Source of the DNA: Pseudomonadota bacterium
Lineage (GTDB): Bacteria > Pseudomonadota > Gammaproteobacteria > Burkholderiales > SG8-39
Assembly (NCBI GenBank): GCA_947455195.1
Contig: CANGMI010000007.1
Span: 124,001-188,000, forward strand
Reading direction: 5' to 3'
DNA: 64,000 nt
In this document: positions 8,692 to 19,665 of the stretch, piece by piece
Numbering within the stretch: position 1 is the stretch's first letter
Layout: every line of letters begins with the position of its first letter
Translations under genes and position numbers: made by a program
The notes under the pieces: model-generated
The model's input: the letters and a program-made list of their open reading frames with translations, nothing else
Databases searched by the model: none
What the model was told of the DNA's origin: nothing

Positions 8692-9542
8692 GGCTGGCGG
8701 GCCTCGGCGCGGGGCCTCTTGTAGCGGTTGTAGCTCCACAGGTATTGGCCTGGATACTGCCGGATGGCTGCTTCGATCGCCTGGTTGAGCGCACGCGCTG
8801 CGCCCTCACCGGTGGGCAGATCGAGAGCCGTGAAGTGGAGACGGTAACCGCGTGCTGCCGGCAGCCGTTCGCAGACCGCCATCACCACCTGCACGTTGGC
8901 GAGGGTGGCGAGCCGGGTCGCCAGGTGGCTCGTATAGGCGGCACGCCCGAAGAAGTCGGCCCACTCGCCACCACCGGCCTGCGGGACCTGGTCGGGCAGC
9001 ACACCGATCGCCTCCCCGGCGCGCAACGCCTTCATGAGGACCCGCACGCCTGCCCGATCGGCGGTACAGGTGCGCACCTGGGCCCGCACGCGCCCGGCCT
9101 GCATCAGCGGTTCGAGCCATGCCAGGCGTGGCGCCCGATACATCACCGTGATCGGGTGTACGGAACCCAGGTAAAGCCCGGCCAGTTCGAAGCACCCGAG
9201 GTGGGGCGTCAGATAGAGGATGCCCGCACCGCGCGCGCGCGCAGCCTCGACCAGGGCTTCGCCCCTTACCTCGACGATCCGCCCGAGCACCTGGGTGGTG
9301 GGGCGCAGCCAGATCCAGGCGATTTCGAGCGCACCGGTGCCGATGCCCTGCACGGCGGCTGCCACCGCGCCAAAGTGCCGATACCCCGCCTGCGCCAGGT
9401 TGTCACGCAGGCGCGACCGATACCGTGGCGAGGCGATGAACGGCACCCATCCCAGTGCTGCACCTGCCAACTGCAGCACGCCGAGAGGGCAGGCGGCAAT
9501 CGCTCTGACAAGGCCGAAAACCAGTTTTCTGCTAAATTGCAT
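8688..9542 (-). CDS. Lysophospholipid/lipid A acyltransferase, LpxL family
   Basis: A 284-residue second member of the LpxL/HtrB family, upstream of and coupled to the first. An N-terminal hydrophobic helix is present at about 8-35. The catalytic motif is HX4E (TPHLGCFE near 112), with [11 protein letters not shown] as the acceptor-side motif and [12 protein letters not shown] at the end. It diverges from metK across 105 bases. In related Burkholderiales two such genes also flank metK, as I recall. Which one attaches which acyl chain cannot be told from sequence alone. The start MQFSRKL is chosen as the first Met consistent with the family length. Confidence 0.9.
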   Translation of the reverse strand: MQFSRKLVFGLVRAIAACPLGVLQLAGAALGWVPFIASPRYRSRLRDNLAQAGYRHFGAVAAAVQGIGTGALEIAWIWLRPTTQVLGRIVEVRGEALVEAARARGAGILYLTPHLGCFELAGLYLGSVHPITVMYRAPRLAWLEPLMQAGRVRAQVRTCTADRAGVRVLMKALRAGEAIGVLPDQVPQAGGGEWADFFGRAAYTSHLATRLATLANVQVVMAVCERLPAARGYRLHFTALDLPTGEGAARALNQAIEAAIRQYPGQYLWSYNRYKRPRAEARQP

Positions 9543-9647
9543 GGTTATGTCGACAACGGCGGCTGGTGCCTGAGGCCCGGGTCCGCCAGTTCGGCGGTGG
9601 GCTTTGGCACCCGTTTCATTCATACAAGACAAGGCGCGAGCATTGCG

Positions 9648-10817
9648 ATGAGCGAATATCTCTTTACCTCAGAATCCGTATCCGAGGGTCATCCGGACAA
9701 GGTGGCTGACCAGATCTCCGATGCGGTGCTCGATGCCATCCTCGCACAGGATCGCACCAGCCGGGTCGCGGCCGAGACCCTGTGCAATACCGGTCTGGTC
9801 GTGATGGCGGGTGAAATCACCACTCGCGCCAACGTCGATTACATCCAGGTGGCGCGCGAAACCATCAAGCGCATCGGCTACGACAACACCGATTTCGGCA
9901 TCGACTATCGCGGCTGCGCCGTGATGGTGTGCTACGACAAGCAGTCGCCCGACATTTCTCAGGGCGTCACCGAAGGGCAGGGCCTCGACCTCGAGCAGGG
10001 CGCCGGCGATCAGGGCCTGATGTTCGGCTATGCCTGCGAGGAGACGCCCACGCTGATGCCGCTGGCCATTCACCTGTCGCACCGCCTCATGGAACGCCAG
10101 GCCGAAGTGCGTCGCTCGGGCCGTCTCGACTGGTTGCGCCCCGACGCGAAGAGCCAGGTCACCGTGCGTTATGTCGATGGCAAGCCGCACTCGATCGATA
10201 CCGTGGTGGTGTCGACCCAGCACTCGCCCGACATCGATCACAAGACGCTCTCCGAGGCGGTGATCGAAGAGGTGGTGAAGCCGGTGCTGCCGCCCGAACT
10301 CGTGCGTGGCGACATCCGTTACCTCATCAACCCCACCGGTCGTTTCGTGGTGGGCGGTCCGCAGGGCGATTGCGGCCTCACGGGCCGCAAGATCATCGTC
10401 GATACCTACGGTGGTGCTGCTCCCCACGGCGGCGGCGCCTTCTCGGGCAAGGATCCGTCCAAGGTCGATCGTTCGGCAGCCTACGCGGCGCGCTATGTGG
10501 CCAAGAATGTGGTGGCGGCCGGTCTGGCTTCGAAGTGCCTGGTGCAGGTGAGCTACGCCATCGGTGTCGCGCGCCCGACCTCGGTCTGGGTCACCACCTC
10601 GGGTACCGGACGCATTTCCGACGAGAAGATCAGCGAGCTGGTGCAGCGCCACTTCGATCTGCGCCCCAAGGGCATCGTCCAGATGCTCGACCTCCTGCGC
10701 CCGATCTACCAGAAGACGGCAGCCTACGGCCACTTCGGCCGCGAGGAGCCCGAGTTTTCGTGGGAGCGTACCGACAAGGCTGCCGCACTGGCCGCCGACG
10801 CAGGCATCAAGGTCTGA
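9648..10817 (+). CDS. metK: S-adenosylmethionine synthase
   Basis: A 389-residue methionine adenosyltransferase that makes SAM from methionine and ATP. It shows the N-terminal [15 protein letters not shown], the [12 protein letters not shown] hexapeptide region and [16 protein letters not shown] (P-loop-like). Length is standard. The start ATG at 9648 is used because the family begins [11 protein letters not shown]; the open frame extends far upstream only by chance. It heads metK-ahcY-metF. I see no SAM or SAH riboswitch in the 105-base leader. Confidence 0.97.
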   Translation: MSEYLFTSESVSEGHPDKVADQISDAVLDAILAQDRTSRVAAETLCNTGLVVMAGEITTRANVDYIQVARETIKRIGYDNTDFGIDYRGCAVMVCYDKQSPDISQGVTEGQGLDLEQGAGDQGLMFGYACEETPTLMPLAIHLSHRLMERQAEVRRSGRLDWLRPDAKSQVTVRYVDGKPHSIDTVVVSTQHSPDIDHKTLSEAVIEEVVKPVLPPELVRGDIRYLINPTGRFVVGGPQGDCGLTGRKIIVDTYGGAAPHGGGAFSGKDPSKVDRSAAYAARYVAKNVVAAGLASKCLVQVSYAIGVARPTSVWVTTSGTGRISDEKISELVQRHFDLRPKGIVQMLDLLRPIYQKTAAYGHFGREEPEFSWERTDKAAALAADAGIKV

Positions 10818-10855
10818 CAGGCTCGATCGCAACCACCCGCACCACATCCGTTCAT

Positions 10856-10859
10856 GGAG
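10856..10859 (+). promoter_or_regulatory. Ribosome site that decides the ahcY start
   Basis: GGAG stands 9 bases before the ATG at 10869. The in-frame ATG at 10854 overlaps this site and has no Shine-Dalgarno sequence of its own, so 10869 is preferred. Confidence 0.55.
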
Positions 10860-10868
10860 CAGCAATCA

Positions 10869-12284
10869 ATGAGTGCAGCACCCGCAGCAGCAAACCCTGA
10901 CTATCGCGTTGCCGACATCGGCCTCGCTGGCTGGGGACGCAAGGAAATCGCAATCGCCGAGACCGAAATGCCGGGTCTGATGGCCATTCGCGAAGAGTTT
11001 GCAGCGATCCAGCCGCTGCGCGGTGCCCGCATTACCGGCTCGCTGCACATGACGATCCAGACCGCGGTCCTGATAGAGACGCTCAAGGCCCTCGGCGCCG
11101 ATGTGCGCTGGGCCTCGTGCAACATCTACTCGACCCAGGATCACGCCGCCGCCGCCATCGCCGCGGGGGGCACCGCCGTGTTTGCGTGGAAGGGTGAGTC
11201 CCTGGAGGATTACTGGGATTACTCGCACCGCATCTTCGAGTGGCCCGATGGTGGCTTCACCAACATGATTCTGGACGACGGCGGCGATGCAACGCTGCTC
11301 CTGCATCTCGGGGCACGTGCCGAGACCGATGCGTCGATCCTGGGTCACCCGGGCAGCGAAGAGGAGGAATTCCTCTTTGCCTCGATCAAGAAGCAGCTGG
11401 CGCACAGCCCCGGCTGGTATTCCAAGCGTCTCGCTGCGGTGAAGGGTGTCACCGAAGAGACCACCACGGGTGTGAAGCGTCTGTATCAGATGGCCAAGGA
11501 AGGGCGTCTTGCCTTCCCGGCCATCAACGTGAACGATTCGGTCACCAAGTCCAAGTTCGACAACCTCTACGGCTGCCGCGAATCGCTGGTCGATGGCATC
11601 AAGCGGGCAACCGACGTGATGATCGCGGGCAAGGTGGCTGTGGTGTGCGGCTATGGCGACGTGGGCAAGGGCTCGGCCCAGGCGCTGCGCGCGCTCTCGG
11701 CGCAAGTCTGGGTCACCGAGATCGACCCGATCTGTGCGCTGCAGGCGGCCATGGAAGGCTACCGAGTGGTCACCATGGACGAGGCCTGCGACAAGGCGGA
11801 CATCTTCGTCTCGGCCACCGGCAACTTCCACGTGATCACCCACGATCACATGCGTCGCATGAAGAACCAGGCCATCGTGTGCAACATTGGTCACTTCGAC
11901 AACGAGATCGATGTGGCCGCCCTCAAGGCCTACACTTGGGAAAACATCAAGCCCCAGGTCGATCACGTGATCTTCCCCGATGGCAAGCGCATCATCCTGC
12001 TTGCCGAGGGCCGGCTGGTGAACCTGGGCTGCGGTACCGGTCACCCGAGCTACGTGATGAGTTCGTCGTTTGCCAATCAGACGATTGCCCAGATCGAGCT
12101 CTTCAACCACCCGGAAAACTATCCGGTGGGCGTCTACACCCTGCCCAAGCATCTCGACGAGAAGGTGGCGCGTCTGCAACTGAACAAGCTCGGGGCCACC
12201 CTCACGCAGTTGTCGGATGCCCAGGCGCAGTACATCGGTGTCGACGCGCATGGCCCGTACAAGCCTGACCATTACCGTTACTGA
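10869..12284 (+). CDS. ahcY: Adenosylhomocysteinase
   Basis: A 471-residue S-adenosylhomocysteine hydrolase that splits SAH into adenosine and homocysteine with bound [18 protein letters not shown] and [15 protein letters not shown] form the substrate site, the NAD motif is [13 protein letters not shown], and the C-terminus DHYRY closes the NAD site of the partner subunit. It carries the roughly 40-residue insertion seen in many proteobacterial enzymes. It sits 51 bases after metK and 3 before metF, so the three probably share a transcript that recycles SAH after methyl transfer. Confidence 0.97.
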   Translation: MSAAPAAANPDYRVADIGLAGWGRKEIAIAETEMPGLMAIREEFAAIQPLRGARITGSLHMTIQTAVLIETLKALGADVRWASCNIYSTQDHAAAAIAAGGTAVFAWKGESLEDYWDYSHRIFEWPDGGFTNMILDDGGDATLLLHLGARAETDASILGHPGSEEEEFLFASIKKQLAHSPGWYSKRLAAVKGVTEETTTGVKRLYQMAKEGRLAFPAINVNDSVTKSKFDNLYGCRESLVDGIKRATDVMIAGKVAVVCGYGDVGKGSAQALRALSAQVWVTEIDPICALQAAMEGYRVVTMDEACDKADIFVSATGNFHVITHDHMRRMKNQAIVCNIGHFDNEIDVAALKAYTWENIKPQVDHVIFPDGKRIILLAEGRLVNLGCGTGHPSYVMSSSFANQTIAQIELFNHPENYPVGVYTLPKHLDEKVARLQLNKLGATLTQLSDAQAQYIGVDAHGPYKPDHYRY

Positions 12285-12287
12285 TCG

Positions 12288-13184
12288 ATGGCAGCCCCCG
12301 CCGAGGTCGGATCCGAACTGCGGTCAGTACCCGTCTCGACAGTGACGTCCGGCCTGCAGGTCAGCTTCGAGTTCTTTCCGCCCAAGTCTGACGAGGGGGC
12401 ACAGCGGCTGCGCAGCACCGCCGCCCAACTGGCTCGCCGATCGCCGCACTTCTTCTCGGTGACTTACGGCGCCGGCGGTTCTACCCGCGAGCGTACGCTG
12501 GGGGCGGTGCTCGATCTCATCGCTGCCGGGTACCCGGCAGCGCCGCACCTGTCGTGCATCGGTGCCAGCCGTGCCGAGACGGCAGCCTTGCTCCAGGGCT
12601 GGCGAGAGCGCGGTATCCGGCGCATCGTGGCCCTGCGCGGCGACCTGCCTTCGGGCAGCGTCGGTCTGGGTGACCTGCGCCATGCGAGCGATCTGGTTGC
12701 CTTCATCCGCGAGCAGACCGGCGATCACTTCCATATCGAAGTGGCCTGCTACCCGGAGGTGCACCCGCAGGCGCGCAGTGCCCGCGATGACCTTCTGGCC
12801 TTGCGACGCAAGGTCGAGGCAGGCGCTGATTCGGCGATTACCCAGTACTTCTTCAACGCCGATGCCTACCTTCGGTTCGTCGACGAGGCACGGGCGGCCG
12901 GGATCGGGATACCGATCATTCCGGGCATCATGCCCATTGCCAATTTCAGTCAGCTGGCACGCTTTTCCGAAGCTTGCGGCGCTGAAATTCCGCGCTGGCT
13001 GCGTCTGCGCATGCAGGACCTCGGTGATGATGCGCCCGCCATCAGGGCGCTTGGACTCGATGTGGTCACCGACCTGTGTGCCCGCTTGCTGGCGGGCGGT
13101 GCGCCAGGCCTGCACTTCTACACCATGAATCAGGCCGTGCTTTCCGACGAAATCTGCAACCGACTCGGCATCGGGCAGGCATGA
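12288..13184 (+). CDS. metF: 5,10-methylenetetrahydrofolate reductase
   Basis: A 298-residue flavoprotein that reduces methylene-THF to methyl-THF for methionine synthesis. [13 protein letters not shown] carries the catalytic Glu, [15 protein letters not shown] and ALRGDLPSG are FAD/folate motifs, and [15 protein letters not shown] follows. There are about 22 extra residues before the conserved core; a later start is possible but no better candidate is visible. It follows ahcY by three bases. Confidence 0.95.
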   Translation: MAAPAEVGSELRSVPVSTVTSGLQVSFEFFPPKSDEGAQRLRSTAAQLARRSPHFFSVTYGAGGSTRERTLGAVLDLIAAGYPAAPHLSCIGASRAETAALLQGWRERGIRRIVALRGDLPSGSVGLGDLRHASDLVAFIREQTGDHFHIEVACYPEVHPQARSARDDLLALRRKVEAGADSAITQYFFNADAYLRFVDEARAAGIGIPIIPGIMPIANFSQLARFSEACGAEIPRWLRLRMQDLGDDAPAIRALGLDVVTDLCARLLAGGAPGLHFYTMNQAVLSDEICNRLGIGQA

Positions 13185-13196
13185 GCCCTGGCCCCG

Positions 13197-13202
13197 TATA
13201 AT
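13197..13202 (+). promoter_or_regulatory. Candidate -10 element for argS
   Basis: A perfect TATAAT lies 31 bases before the GTG start of argS, in the 49-base gap after metF. No convincing -35 is seen 16-18 bases upstream. Confidence 0.45.
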
Positions 13203-13233
13203 CGGGGGTCTGCCCAGACTGGTATCGCCCATC

Positions 13234-15000
13234 GTGTCGAACGAAACACCCGCCGCTCCCCTCGCCACCCAGCCTGCGGGTGAGGGCGATGATGCCGTTC
13301 TTTCGGCGCGCCGACTGAGTACGCTTGCGCAAGGCGAACTGCGTGGGCACGTCACCGCGCTGCTCGTCCGGGCGCTCGCGACAGTGGCCCCGGAAGCAGC
13401 GCCCGCGCTCGTGGTGGTCGATCGTCCCAAGGTTGCCGCCCACGGTGATTTTTCCTGCAATCTGGCCATGCAACTGGCGCGACCGCTCAAGCGCTCGCCG
13501 CGAGACCTTGCGCAGGCACTGATCGATGCGCTGCCGCAATCCGATTGGGTGGTGGCCGCCGAAATCGCCGGTCCCGGGTTCATCAACCTGCGTCTGGCAC
13601 CGCATGCGTCGCAGCGCGTGCTGCCGGTGGTGTTCGAGCGTGCCGGCCGCTTCGGTCATTCCAGTGCCGGGGCCGACGTGCCAGTGATGGTGGAGTTCGT
13701 GTCGGCCAATCCGACCGGTCCGCTGCATGTCGGACATGGTCGCCAGGGGGCTCTCGGGGCCGCGCTCTGCGAACTGCTCGAGGCCACCGGCCACCGGGTG
13801 ACGCGCGAGTTCTACTACAACGATGCTGGCGTGCAGATCGAAAATCTTGCCCGCTCGGTTCAGGCGCGTGCGCGCGAAGCCGCTGGCGAGCAATTCGAGT
13901 TCCCGGCCGATGGCTATCACGGTCAGTACATTCGCGACATCGCGGCCGACTTCATTGCCCGAAAGACCGTGGCGGCAGCTGATGGCGAGGGTGTCCTTGC
14001 CTCGGGTGATGTGAACGACTTCGAGGGTATTCGTCGCTTTGGGGTGGCCTACCTGAGGCACGAGCAGGATATGGACCTGCAGGCTTTCGGCGTACGGTTC
14101 GACAACTTCTACCTCGAGTCCTCGCTCTACGCCGATGGCAGTGTGGCCGGTGCGGTACGCGCGCTCACCGAGGCCGGCAAGACCTACGAGCATGAGGGTG
14201 CGCTGTGGCTTCGCACGACCGAATATGGTGACGACAAGGACCGCGTGATGCGCAAGTCCGACGGTACCTTCACCTACTTCGTGCCCGACGTGGCCTACCA
14301 TGTCAGCAAGTGGAAACGTGGGTTTCGCGCAGCCATCAACATCATGGGCTCCGATCATTTCGGCTCGACGACACGGGTGCGTGCCGGCCTGCAAGGCCTC
14401 GCGCTAGGCATTCCCGCCGATTACCCGCGGTATCTGCTGCACAAGATGGTCACCGTGATGCGCGGTGGCGAGGAGGTGAAGATCTCCAAGCGCGCGGGCA
14501 GTTACGTGACCCTGCGCGATCTCATCGACGAGGTGGGACGTGATGCGGTGCGCTTCTTCCTCGTGTCGCGCAAGGCCGATACCGAATTCGTGTTCGATGT
14601 CGATCTCGCCAAGGCGCAGACCGAGGAAAACCCGGTCTACTATGTGCAGTACGCGCATGCACGCATCTGTTCGGTGATCCAGCAGTGGGGCGGGGATGAG
14701 GCGTCGCTCGCGGCGGCCCCCTTCGACCGCCTTGCCGGCGAACGCGAGCTCGCGCTCATGCGTCGGATTGATGATTTCCCGCTCACGCTCGCCACCGCCG
14801 CCGCCGATTGCGCGCCGCATCTGGTTGCGTTCTACCTTCGCGAACTGGCCGCCGAGTTTCACGGTTACTATAACGCCGAGCGGTTCCTGGTCGAGGATCC
14901 GGCGGTCTGCATGGCGCGACTGGCCCTCGCGTCTGCCACGCGTCAGGTGTTGCGCAACGGGCTTGGCCTGCTCGGGGTTGGTGCTCCGGAGAAGATGTGA
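13234..15000 (+). CDS. argS: Arginyl-tRNA synthetase
   Basis: A 588-residue class I aminoacyl-tRNA synthetase. The N-terminal additional domain for the tRNA D-loop is at about 25-120. The HIGH motif is [15 protein letters not shown] and the KMSKS loop reads KISKRAG. The anticodon-binding all-helical DALR domain forms the C-terminus, ending [12 protein letters not shown]. The start is GTG; a TATAAT lies just upstream. It overlaps the SPOR gene start by four bases. Confidence 0.97.
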   Translation: MSNETPAAPLATQPAGEGDDAVLSARRLSTLAQGELRGHVTALLVRALATVAPEAAPALVVVDRPKVAAHGDFSCNLAMQLARPLKRSPRDLAQALIDALPQSDWVVAAEIAGPGFINLRLAPHASQRVLPVVFERAGRFGHSSAGADVPVMVEFVSANPTGPLHVGHGRQGALGAALCELLEATGHRVTREFYYNDAGVQIENLARSVQARAREAAGEQFEFPADGYHGQYIRDIAADFIARKTVAAADGEGVLASGDVNDFEGIRRFGVAYLRHEQDMDLQAFGVRFDNFYLESSLYADGSVAGAVRALTEAGKTYEHEGALWLRTTEYGDDKDRVMRKSDGTFTYFVPDVAYHVSKWKRGFRAAINIMGSDHFGSTTRVRAGLQGLALGIPADYPRYLLHKMVTVMRGGEEVKISKRAGSYVTLRDLIDEVGRDAVRFFLVSRKADTEFVFDVDLAKAQTEENPVYYVQYAHARICSVIQQWGGDEASLAAAPFDRLAGERELALMRRIDDFPLTLATAAADCAPHLVAFYLRELAAEFHGYYNAERFLVEDPAVCMARLALASATRQVLRNGLGLLGVGAPEKM

Positions 15001-15677
15001 AAGATTTCAAGCCTCGTCCGCAGCCTGCGAAGCAGTCCAGCATCGGCAATACGCTGGTGGGCATCTTCATCGGCCTGATGATGGGGCTGCTCATCTGCGC
15101 AGCCATCGCCGTGTACATGATGAAGTCGCCTTTTCCCTGGAGTGCCAAGCCCAAGGCGCCCGAGCGGGTGCTGAGCGAACCGCAGGCCGACGCGAAGACC
15201 CCGGCTGCGGCACCCGGTGCGGCAGCGCGGGCCGCGAGCGAAGGCAAGGGTGAGGTGAAGGGTGAGGTGAGGCCCGAGGCTCGCCCCGAGACGGCGACGG
15301 CATCGCCGGAAAAGCCGCGATTCGAGTTCTACAAGATCCTTCCCGGTCAGGAGGGGGCGCCACCCCCTCCCGCAGAGGGCAATCGCGCGGCGGTCGCACG
15401 TCCGGCGCGCCCTGTCGATTCGTCAGGACCCGTCGAGCATTTCATCCTGCAGGCTGGCGCCTTCCAGAGCCCGGCCGATGCAGACGGGCTCAAGGCACGC
15501 CTCGCACTCATCGGGCTCGAGGCCAACATCGAGCCGGTGGATCTGCCCGACCGAGGCACGTGGTATCGGGTGCGGCTCGGACCGTATTCGAGCGTTGCCG
15601 AGGTGAATCACGTTCGATCGCAACTGGCCCAGAACGGGGTCGATGCGTCCCTGGTCCGAAACACGCCGGCGCGTTGA
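14997..15677 (+). CDS. SPOR-domain membrane protein (FtsN-like)
   Basis: A 226-residue bitopic protein. It has a short cytoplasmic tail (1-16), one membrane helix at about 17-42, a low-complexity Pro/Ala/Glu linker with small GEV/PEA repeats (about 50-140), and a C-terminal SPOR domain (about 145-222) that binds denuded septal peptidoglycan. This build matches FtsN-type division proteins, though the essential FtsN motif cannot be recognised by eye. It starts with GTG overlapping the argS stop (GTGA). The gene lies between argS and dsbA, an order I recall from other betaproteobacteria. Confidence 0.85.
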   Translation: MKDFKPRPQPAKQSSIGNTLVGIFIGLMMGLLICAAIAVYMMKSPFPWSAKPKAPERVLSEPQADAKTPAAAPGAAARAASEGKGEVKGEVRPEARPETATASPEKPRFEFYKILPGQEGAPPPPAEGNRAAVARPARPVDSSGPVEHFILQAGAFQSPADADGLKARLALIGLEANIEPVDLPDRGTWYRVRLGPYSSVAEVNHVRSQLAQNGVDASLVRNTPAR

Positions 15678-15807
15678 TGCCCGCCCCGATCGCTGAAGGT
15701 CGAATCCCGTTTCGGCTCGCCTGTCGCCGCGTGCTGTGGCCCGATGCCGCCGCGGTGGAACGTGCCGGCTGCTGATGCCCTACACTTGCCTCTTCAGAGG
15801 AATCGCC

Positions 15808-16491
15808 ATGTCTTTCGCTCGCTCGATCATCTGTCTGGTCTCCCGCTTCATGGCTCGCCGCGTCCTGCCGGCCTGCGGTGCGCTGGCCCTGTCGGCCACC
15901 GTCTTCGCGCAGAGCGGTCCGGCGTCTTACGAACTGGCCGATCCGCTGCCGGTAGACAGTCCGGGCAAGGTCGAGGTCCTCGAATTCTTCTGGTACGGCT
16001 GCCCGCATTGCTACGCGCTCGAGCCCGTGCTGCAGCCCTGGGTCGAGAAGTTGCCGCGCGATGTGGTCTTCAAGCGCGTGCCGGCCATCTTCAACGAGAA
16101 CTGGGCAACTTCCGCTCGTGTGTTCTACGCGCTCGAGTCGATGGGGCAGGTGGCTCGCCTGCATCGGCCCTTCTTCGATGCGATCCACCGTGACAATCTG
16201 CGCCCGACATCCGAATCCGATCTGTTGCAGTGGCTCGGTAGCAACGGTGTCGACCGGCAGCAGTTCCAGGCAGCAGCCAAGTCGTTTGCCGTCGAAAGTC
16301 GACTGAAGCGGGCTGCCCAGCTGATCGACGCCGCGCGCATCAATGGCGTGCCGGCCATCGTGATCCAGGGGCGGCATGTGGTGAATGCGGCCGTCTCCCC
16401 GCAGCAGATGCTTGCCACGGTTGATCAGTTCATCGCCGAGGAACGCAAGGTGCTTGGCGCGGCCCGCCCGCCGGCAAAGGCGGCCCGATGA
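15808..16491 (+). CDS. dsbA: Thiol:disulfide interchange protein DsbA
   Basis: A 227-residue periplasmic disulfide oxidoreductase. A signal peptide with a long charged n-region covers about 1-34 (ending VFAQ). The thioredoxin fold with the active site CPHC is at 65-68 in FFWYGCPHCYA, and the cis-Pro loop is VNGVPAIV near 178. The start ATG at 15808 is set by AGAGGA eight bases upstream. It should oxidise exported proteins, with DsbB elsewhere. The stop overlaps the following Bug gene by four bases, an unusual partner. Confidence 0.95.
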   Translation: MSFARSIICLVSRFMARRVLPACGALALSATVFAQSGPASYELADPLPVDSPGKVEVLEFFWYGCPHCYALEPVLQPWVEKLPRDVVFKRVPAIFNENWATSARVFYALESMGQVARLHRPFFDAIHRDNLRPTSESDLLQWLGSNGVDRQQFQAAAKSFAVESRLKRAAQLIDAARINGVPAIVIQGRHVVNAAVSPQQMLATVDQFIAEERKVLGAARPPAKAAR

Positions 16492-17513
16492 AGCGGCTCG
16501 TTGCGCGCATGGCACGGCCCGCACGAGCGGGTCGGGCAGGGGTGATGGTGGCGGCTGCCACGCTCGTGACGGCGTTTGCTGCCACCCCCGCCGTGATGGC
16601 CCAGGCCTGGCCGCAGAAGTCGGTCCGCGTGCTCGTTCCGTTTGCGGCGGGTGGCAACACCGACGCCATTGCGCGCATCGCGGCCGAGCGCCTCAGTCAG
16701 GTGCTTGGTCAGCAGTTCGTGGTCGAGAATCGCACCGGTGCCGGTGGCGCGATTGCGGCCGAGGCGGTGGCGCGATCGCCCGCCGACGGTTACACGCTCT
16801 TCGTGTCCTCGGTGGCGCAGCTGGCCGTGCTCCCTTTCATTCAGAAGGTGAGCTACGACCCGGTTGCCGACTTTGCGCCAGTGAGCATCATCGGCAGCAA
16901 TCCGCTGGTGCTCGGCATCAGCACGACGATGCTCCCCGAAGTGAAGACCCTGCGTGGCCTCGTCGATCATGTACGCGCCCGTCCGGGCGCGGTGCCCTAT
17001 GCCTCGGGTGGCACGGGCAGTCTGTCGCACCTGGTCATGGTGATGCTGATCCAGCGGGCGGGGCTCTCGATGGAGCACGTGAACTACAAGGGGGGTGCGC
17101 CCGCGATGGTTGATCTGCTCGGCGGGCAGGTGCCGATGTATTTCGGCAATCTCGCCGATTATGTGCCGCACGCGAAGAGCGATCGATTGCGACTGCTCGC
17201 CACCTCGGGCGAACGCAGGGCAAGCAGTTTTCCGGAATTGCCGACGGTGGCTGAGTCGGGGTTCCCGGGGTTTCGAGTCGTGACCTGGAATGGCTTGCTC
17301 GCCCCGGGCGGCACCTCTCCCGCCGTCATCGAGCGCCTGTCCCGCGTGATGATCGAGATGGCCCGTGACCCTGTCATCGTCCGGCGCCTGCGCGAGATCG
17401 GCGTCGACGCCATCGGCAGCACATCGGCCGAGTTCGTCGAGGCGATCCGGACCGATCTGCGCAGCTTCGGCGATGCGGTGCGTGCAGCAGGCATCCGCGC
17501 CGACGCTTCGTGA
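16488..17513 (+). CDS. Bug-family tripartite tricarboxylate transporter receptor
   Basis: A 341-residue Bug/TctC solute-binding protein. A long signal peptide (about 1-37) ends VMAQAWPQKSV. The mature start WPQKSVRVLVPFAAGG, the pocket segment ARSPADGYTLF and VNYKGGAPAMVDLLGGQ are standard. No transporter membrane subunits are nearby. It is translationally coupled to dsbA through an ATGA overlap, which looks like an insertion behind a housekeeping gene rather than a functional link. Confidence 0.9.
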   Translation: MKRLVARMARPARAGRAGVMVAAATLVTAFAATPAVMAQAWPQKSVRVLVPFAAGGNTDAIARIAAERLSQVLGQQFVVENRTGAGGAIAAEAVARSPADGYTLFVSSVAQLAVLPFIQKVSYDPVADFAPVSIIGSNPLVLGISTTMLPEVKTLRGLVDHVRARPGAVPYASGGTGSLSHLVMVMLIQRAGLSMEHVNYKGGAPAMVDLLGGQVPMYFGNLADYVPHAKSDRLRLLATSGERRASSFPELPTVAESGFPGFRVVTWNGLLAPGGTSPAVIERLSRVMIEMARDPVIVRRLREIGVDAIGSTSAEFVEAIRTDLRSFGDAVRAAGIRADAS

Positions 17514-17582
17514 GCCGGGTATTCGTTTTCCGGCGCAGCGCGAGTACGCTCGGCGCCTTCCCTGCTGACCACTGCCTGCCTG

Positions 17583-18047
17583 ATGCCCACGACCTTTCGA
17601 AACCCCTCTCCTGATCGCCTTCGTGCCCTGTTGCGCGACGTACGGTCGATTGCGGTGGTTGGTTTTTCGCCCGAGCCATCGAGGCCCAGCCACCGTGTCG
17701 CTTCGGCGCTGCAGCGGGTGGGTTATCGCATCATTCCCGTTCGGCCAGGCATCGCCAGCGGGCTGGGCGAGACCGCCTACCCCGATCTCGCCGCCATCCC
17801 CGACGCCGCTCGCGTGGTCGATCTGGTCGATGTCTTTCGTGCGGCCGACCAGGTGATGCCGGTCGTGGATGCCTGCATTGCCCTGGGCCTGAAGCGCCTC
17901 TGGTTGCAGGATGGCGTGGTGAATGAAGCGGCGGCGGCGCGCGCCTGTGCGGCGGGCATCGAGGTGGTGATGGACGATTGCACCTGGCGCGCCTGGTCGA
18001 CGCTGGGTGTCGGTACGCGCGGCGATACTGCCGGGGACGGACCATGA
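17583..18047 (+). CDS. CoA-binding protein (YccU-like Rossmann domain)
   Basis: A 154-residue single-domain CoA_binding protein with [18 protein letters not shown] near 22-40 as the nucleotide loop and [15 protein letters not shown] in the middle. The C-terminal CTWRAW is close to the family ending. Members are homologous to the CoA-binding half of succinyl-CoA synthetase alpha, and the cellular role is not established. It overlaps dapF by four bases and is the first of five coupled genes. Confidence 0.85.
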   Translation: MPTTFRNPSPDRLRALLRDVRSIAVVGFSPEPSRPSHRVASALQRVGYRIIPVRPGIASGLGETAYPDLAAIPDAARVVDLVDVFRAADQVMPVVDACIALGLKRLWLQDGVVNEAAAARACAAGIEVVMDDCTWRAWSTLGVGTRGDTAGDGP

Positions 18048-18937
18048 TCGAATTTACGAAGATGCATGGTGCCGGCAATGACTTCGTCGTGATCGACTGC
18101 ATCCGGCAGTCGGTGCAGATGAACCCCGATCTGGCGCGTGCGCTGGCCGATCGGCATCGCGGCGTCGGATGCGACCAGATCCTTCTGGTCGAACGCAGTG
18201 ACCACCCCGATGCGGCCTTTCGCTACCGGATCTTCAATGCCGATGGCAGTGAAGTCGAGCAGTGTGGCAATGGGGCACGCTGTTTCGTGCGATTCATTCA
18301 CGACAAGGGGCTGCTTCAGAGCAGTCCGGTGCGGGTCAGTACGCGCGCCGGACTCATCGCACTGTCGCTGGAAGCTGGCGGGGATGTCACGGTCGACATG
18401 GGCGCCCCGCGACTGTTGCCCCACCAGGTGCCTTTTGATGCGACAGGCCTCGAGCCTTCACGCCAGGGGCTGCTCGACTGGTGGCCGCTGGCTCTCGAGG
18501 GTGCCGTGCACCGTGTCGGCGTCGTCTCGATGGGCAACCCGCATGCCGTGCAGATCGTCGATGACGTCGAGGCCTTTCCGGTTGTGGCCATCGGCGCGCA
18601 GATCGAGCGGCACAGCCGGTTTCCGGCGCGGGTGAATGCCGGATTCATGCAGGTGGTCAGTCGCGAGGAGATCCGCTTGCGCGTCTTCGAGCGCGGCGCC
18701 GGCGAGACGCTCGCCTGCGGTACGGGTGCCTGCGCGGCGGTGGTGGCTGGCATTCGTGCCGGCCTGCTGGCTTCACGCGTCCGTGTTGTCACGCACGGCG
18801 GCATGTTGACGATTGCGTGGGCAGGCGCCGACAATCCGGTCATGATGTCGGGTCCCGCCGTGGCCGTGTTCGATGGCCAGATCGATGAACAGGCTCTGGT
18901 CACGGCCGACCCCTCACGCCAGCAGGGCATTTCATGA
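18044..18937 (+). CDS. dapF: Diaminopimelate epimerase
   Basis: A 297-residue cofactor-free epimerase converting LL- to meso-diaminopimelate for lysine and peptidoglycan. Its two catalytic Cys are in [10 protein letters not shown] near 73-82 and [10 protein letters not shown] near 225-234. The N-terminus [15 protein letters not shown] is diagnostic and fixes the start. The longer frame upstream only covers the end of the previous gene. It overlaps both neighbours by four bases. Confidence 0.97.
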   Translation: MIEFTKMHGAGNDFVVIDCIRQSVQMNPDLARALADRHRGVGCDQILLVERSDHPDAAFRYRIFNADGSEVEQCGNGARCFVRFIHDKGLLQSSPVRVSTRAGLIALSLEAGGDVTVDMGAPRLLPHQVPFDATGLEPSRQGLLDWWPLALEGAVHRVGVVSMGNPHAVQIVDDVEAFPVVAIGAQIERHSRFPARVNAGFMQVVSREEIRLRVFERGAGETLACGTGACAAVVAGIRAGLLASRVRVVTHGGMLTIAWAGADNPVMMSGPAVAVFDGQIDEQALVTADPSRQQGIS

Positions 18938-19665
18938 ACGCAGACGACGTCGCGCTTTACCTTCGCGAAAATCCCGCTTTCTTCGAAGACAACGCGGCCT
19001 TGCTCGAAGACGTTCGGGTGAGGCATCCGATCAGCGGCCAGGCCATTCCGCTGGTGGAACGGCAGGTGGTCACCCTGCGCCAGAAGAACCGTGCCCTCGA
19101 GACCCGACTCACCGAGTTGCTGGGGTTTGGCGAGGAGAACGATCTCACCATCACTCGCTTGCATCGCCTTGCCGTTCAGCTGGTGGCCGCGCCATCGCGG
19201 GTGGCGGTGCTGGGTGCGCTCCAGTCGAGTCTGGTCGAGGATTTTGCCGTCCCTCACGTCGCGGTGCGCCTGTGGTCGATGGCCGGCCACGATGCCGGCG
19301 AAGAGGGCGCCGACGATGCGCCAGTGAGCGAGAACCTGCGCACGTATGCCGCAGGTCTGTCGCAACCCTTCTGCGGCGTCAACGGGAGCTTCGAGGCCGC
19401 GAGCTGGTTTGCGGTTGCGATCGAGCATATCCGGGCCGTGGCCTTCATTGCCCTGCGTGACGAGGCGGGCACCTTCGGGCTGCTGTCCCTGGGTAGTGAA
19501 GACCCAGGTCGCTTCTATCCGGGCATGGGTACCCTGTATCTCGCCCGCATAGGCGAACTGGCAAGTGCAGCACTGGTCAGAACCCGCAGTGCCCGGACCT
19601 CGGCCGACGAGATCACGGTGGGTTCGGCGCCGCCTCGTCAGACCCCGTCTGATCGGATTCCGTGA
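18934..19665 (+). CDS. DUF484 family protein
   Basis: A 243-residue DUF484 protein, a GAF-like fold. The N-terminal [15 protein letters not shown] and [17 protein letters not shown] are the family signature. An internal helical segment (45-75) and a GAF-like domain (about 75-215) follow. The family almost always sits between dapF and xerC, as here; its function is unknown. It overlaps dapF and xerC by four bases each. Confidence 0.9.
   Translation: MNADDVALYLRENPAFFEDNAALLEDVRVRHPISGQAIPLVERQVVTLRQKNRALETRLTELLGFGEENDLTITRLHRLAVQLVAAPSRVAVLGALQSSLVEDFAVPHVAVRLWSMAGHDAGEEGADDAPVSENLRTYAAGLSQPFCGVNGSFEAASWFAVAIEHIRAVAFIALRDEAGTFGLLSLGSEDPGRFYPGMGTLYLARIGELASAALVRTRSARTSADEITVGSAPPRQTPSDRIP

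Noticed and set aside
9543-9647. SAM riboswitch upstream of metK
   Set aside because: A small CCGCC/GGCGG hairpin is present, but no core of any known SAM riboswitch class can be drawn.
8625-9647. Long open frame fused in front of metK
   Set aside because: It is the antisense of the acyltransferase gene; the family start is the ATG at 9648.
9669-10865. Long minus-strand open frame opposite metK, and similar ones opposite ahcY and coxA
   Set aside because: High GC content creates long antisense frames; their composition is His/Arg/Gly-rich and unlike any protein family.
10818-10868. SAH riboswitch pieces (AGGCTCG and CGCAACC) before ahcY
   Set aside because: The gap is only 51 bases and the order and pairing of the pieces do not fit the SAH aptamer; metK ends directly before it.
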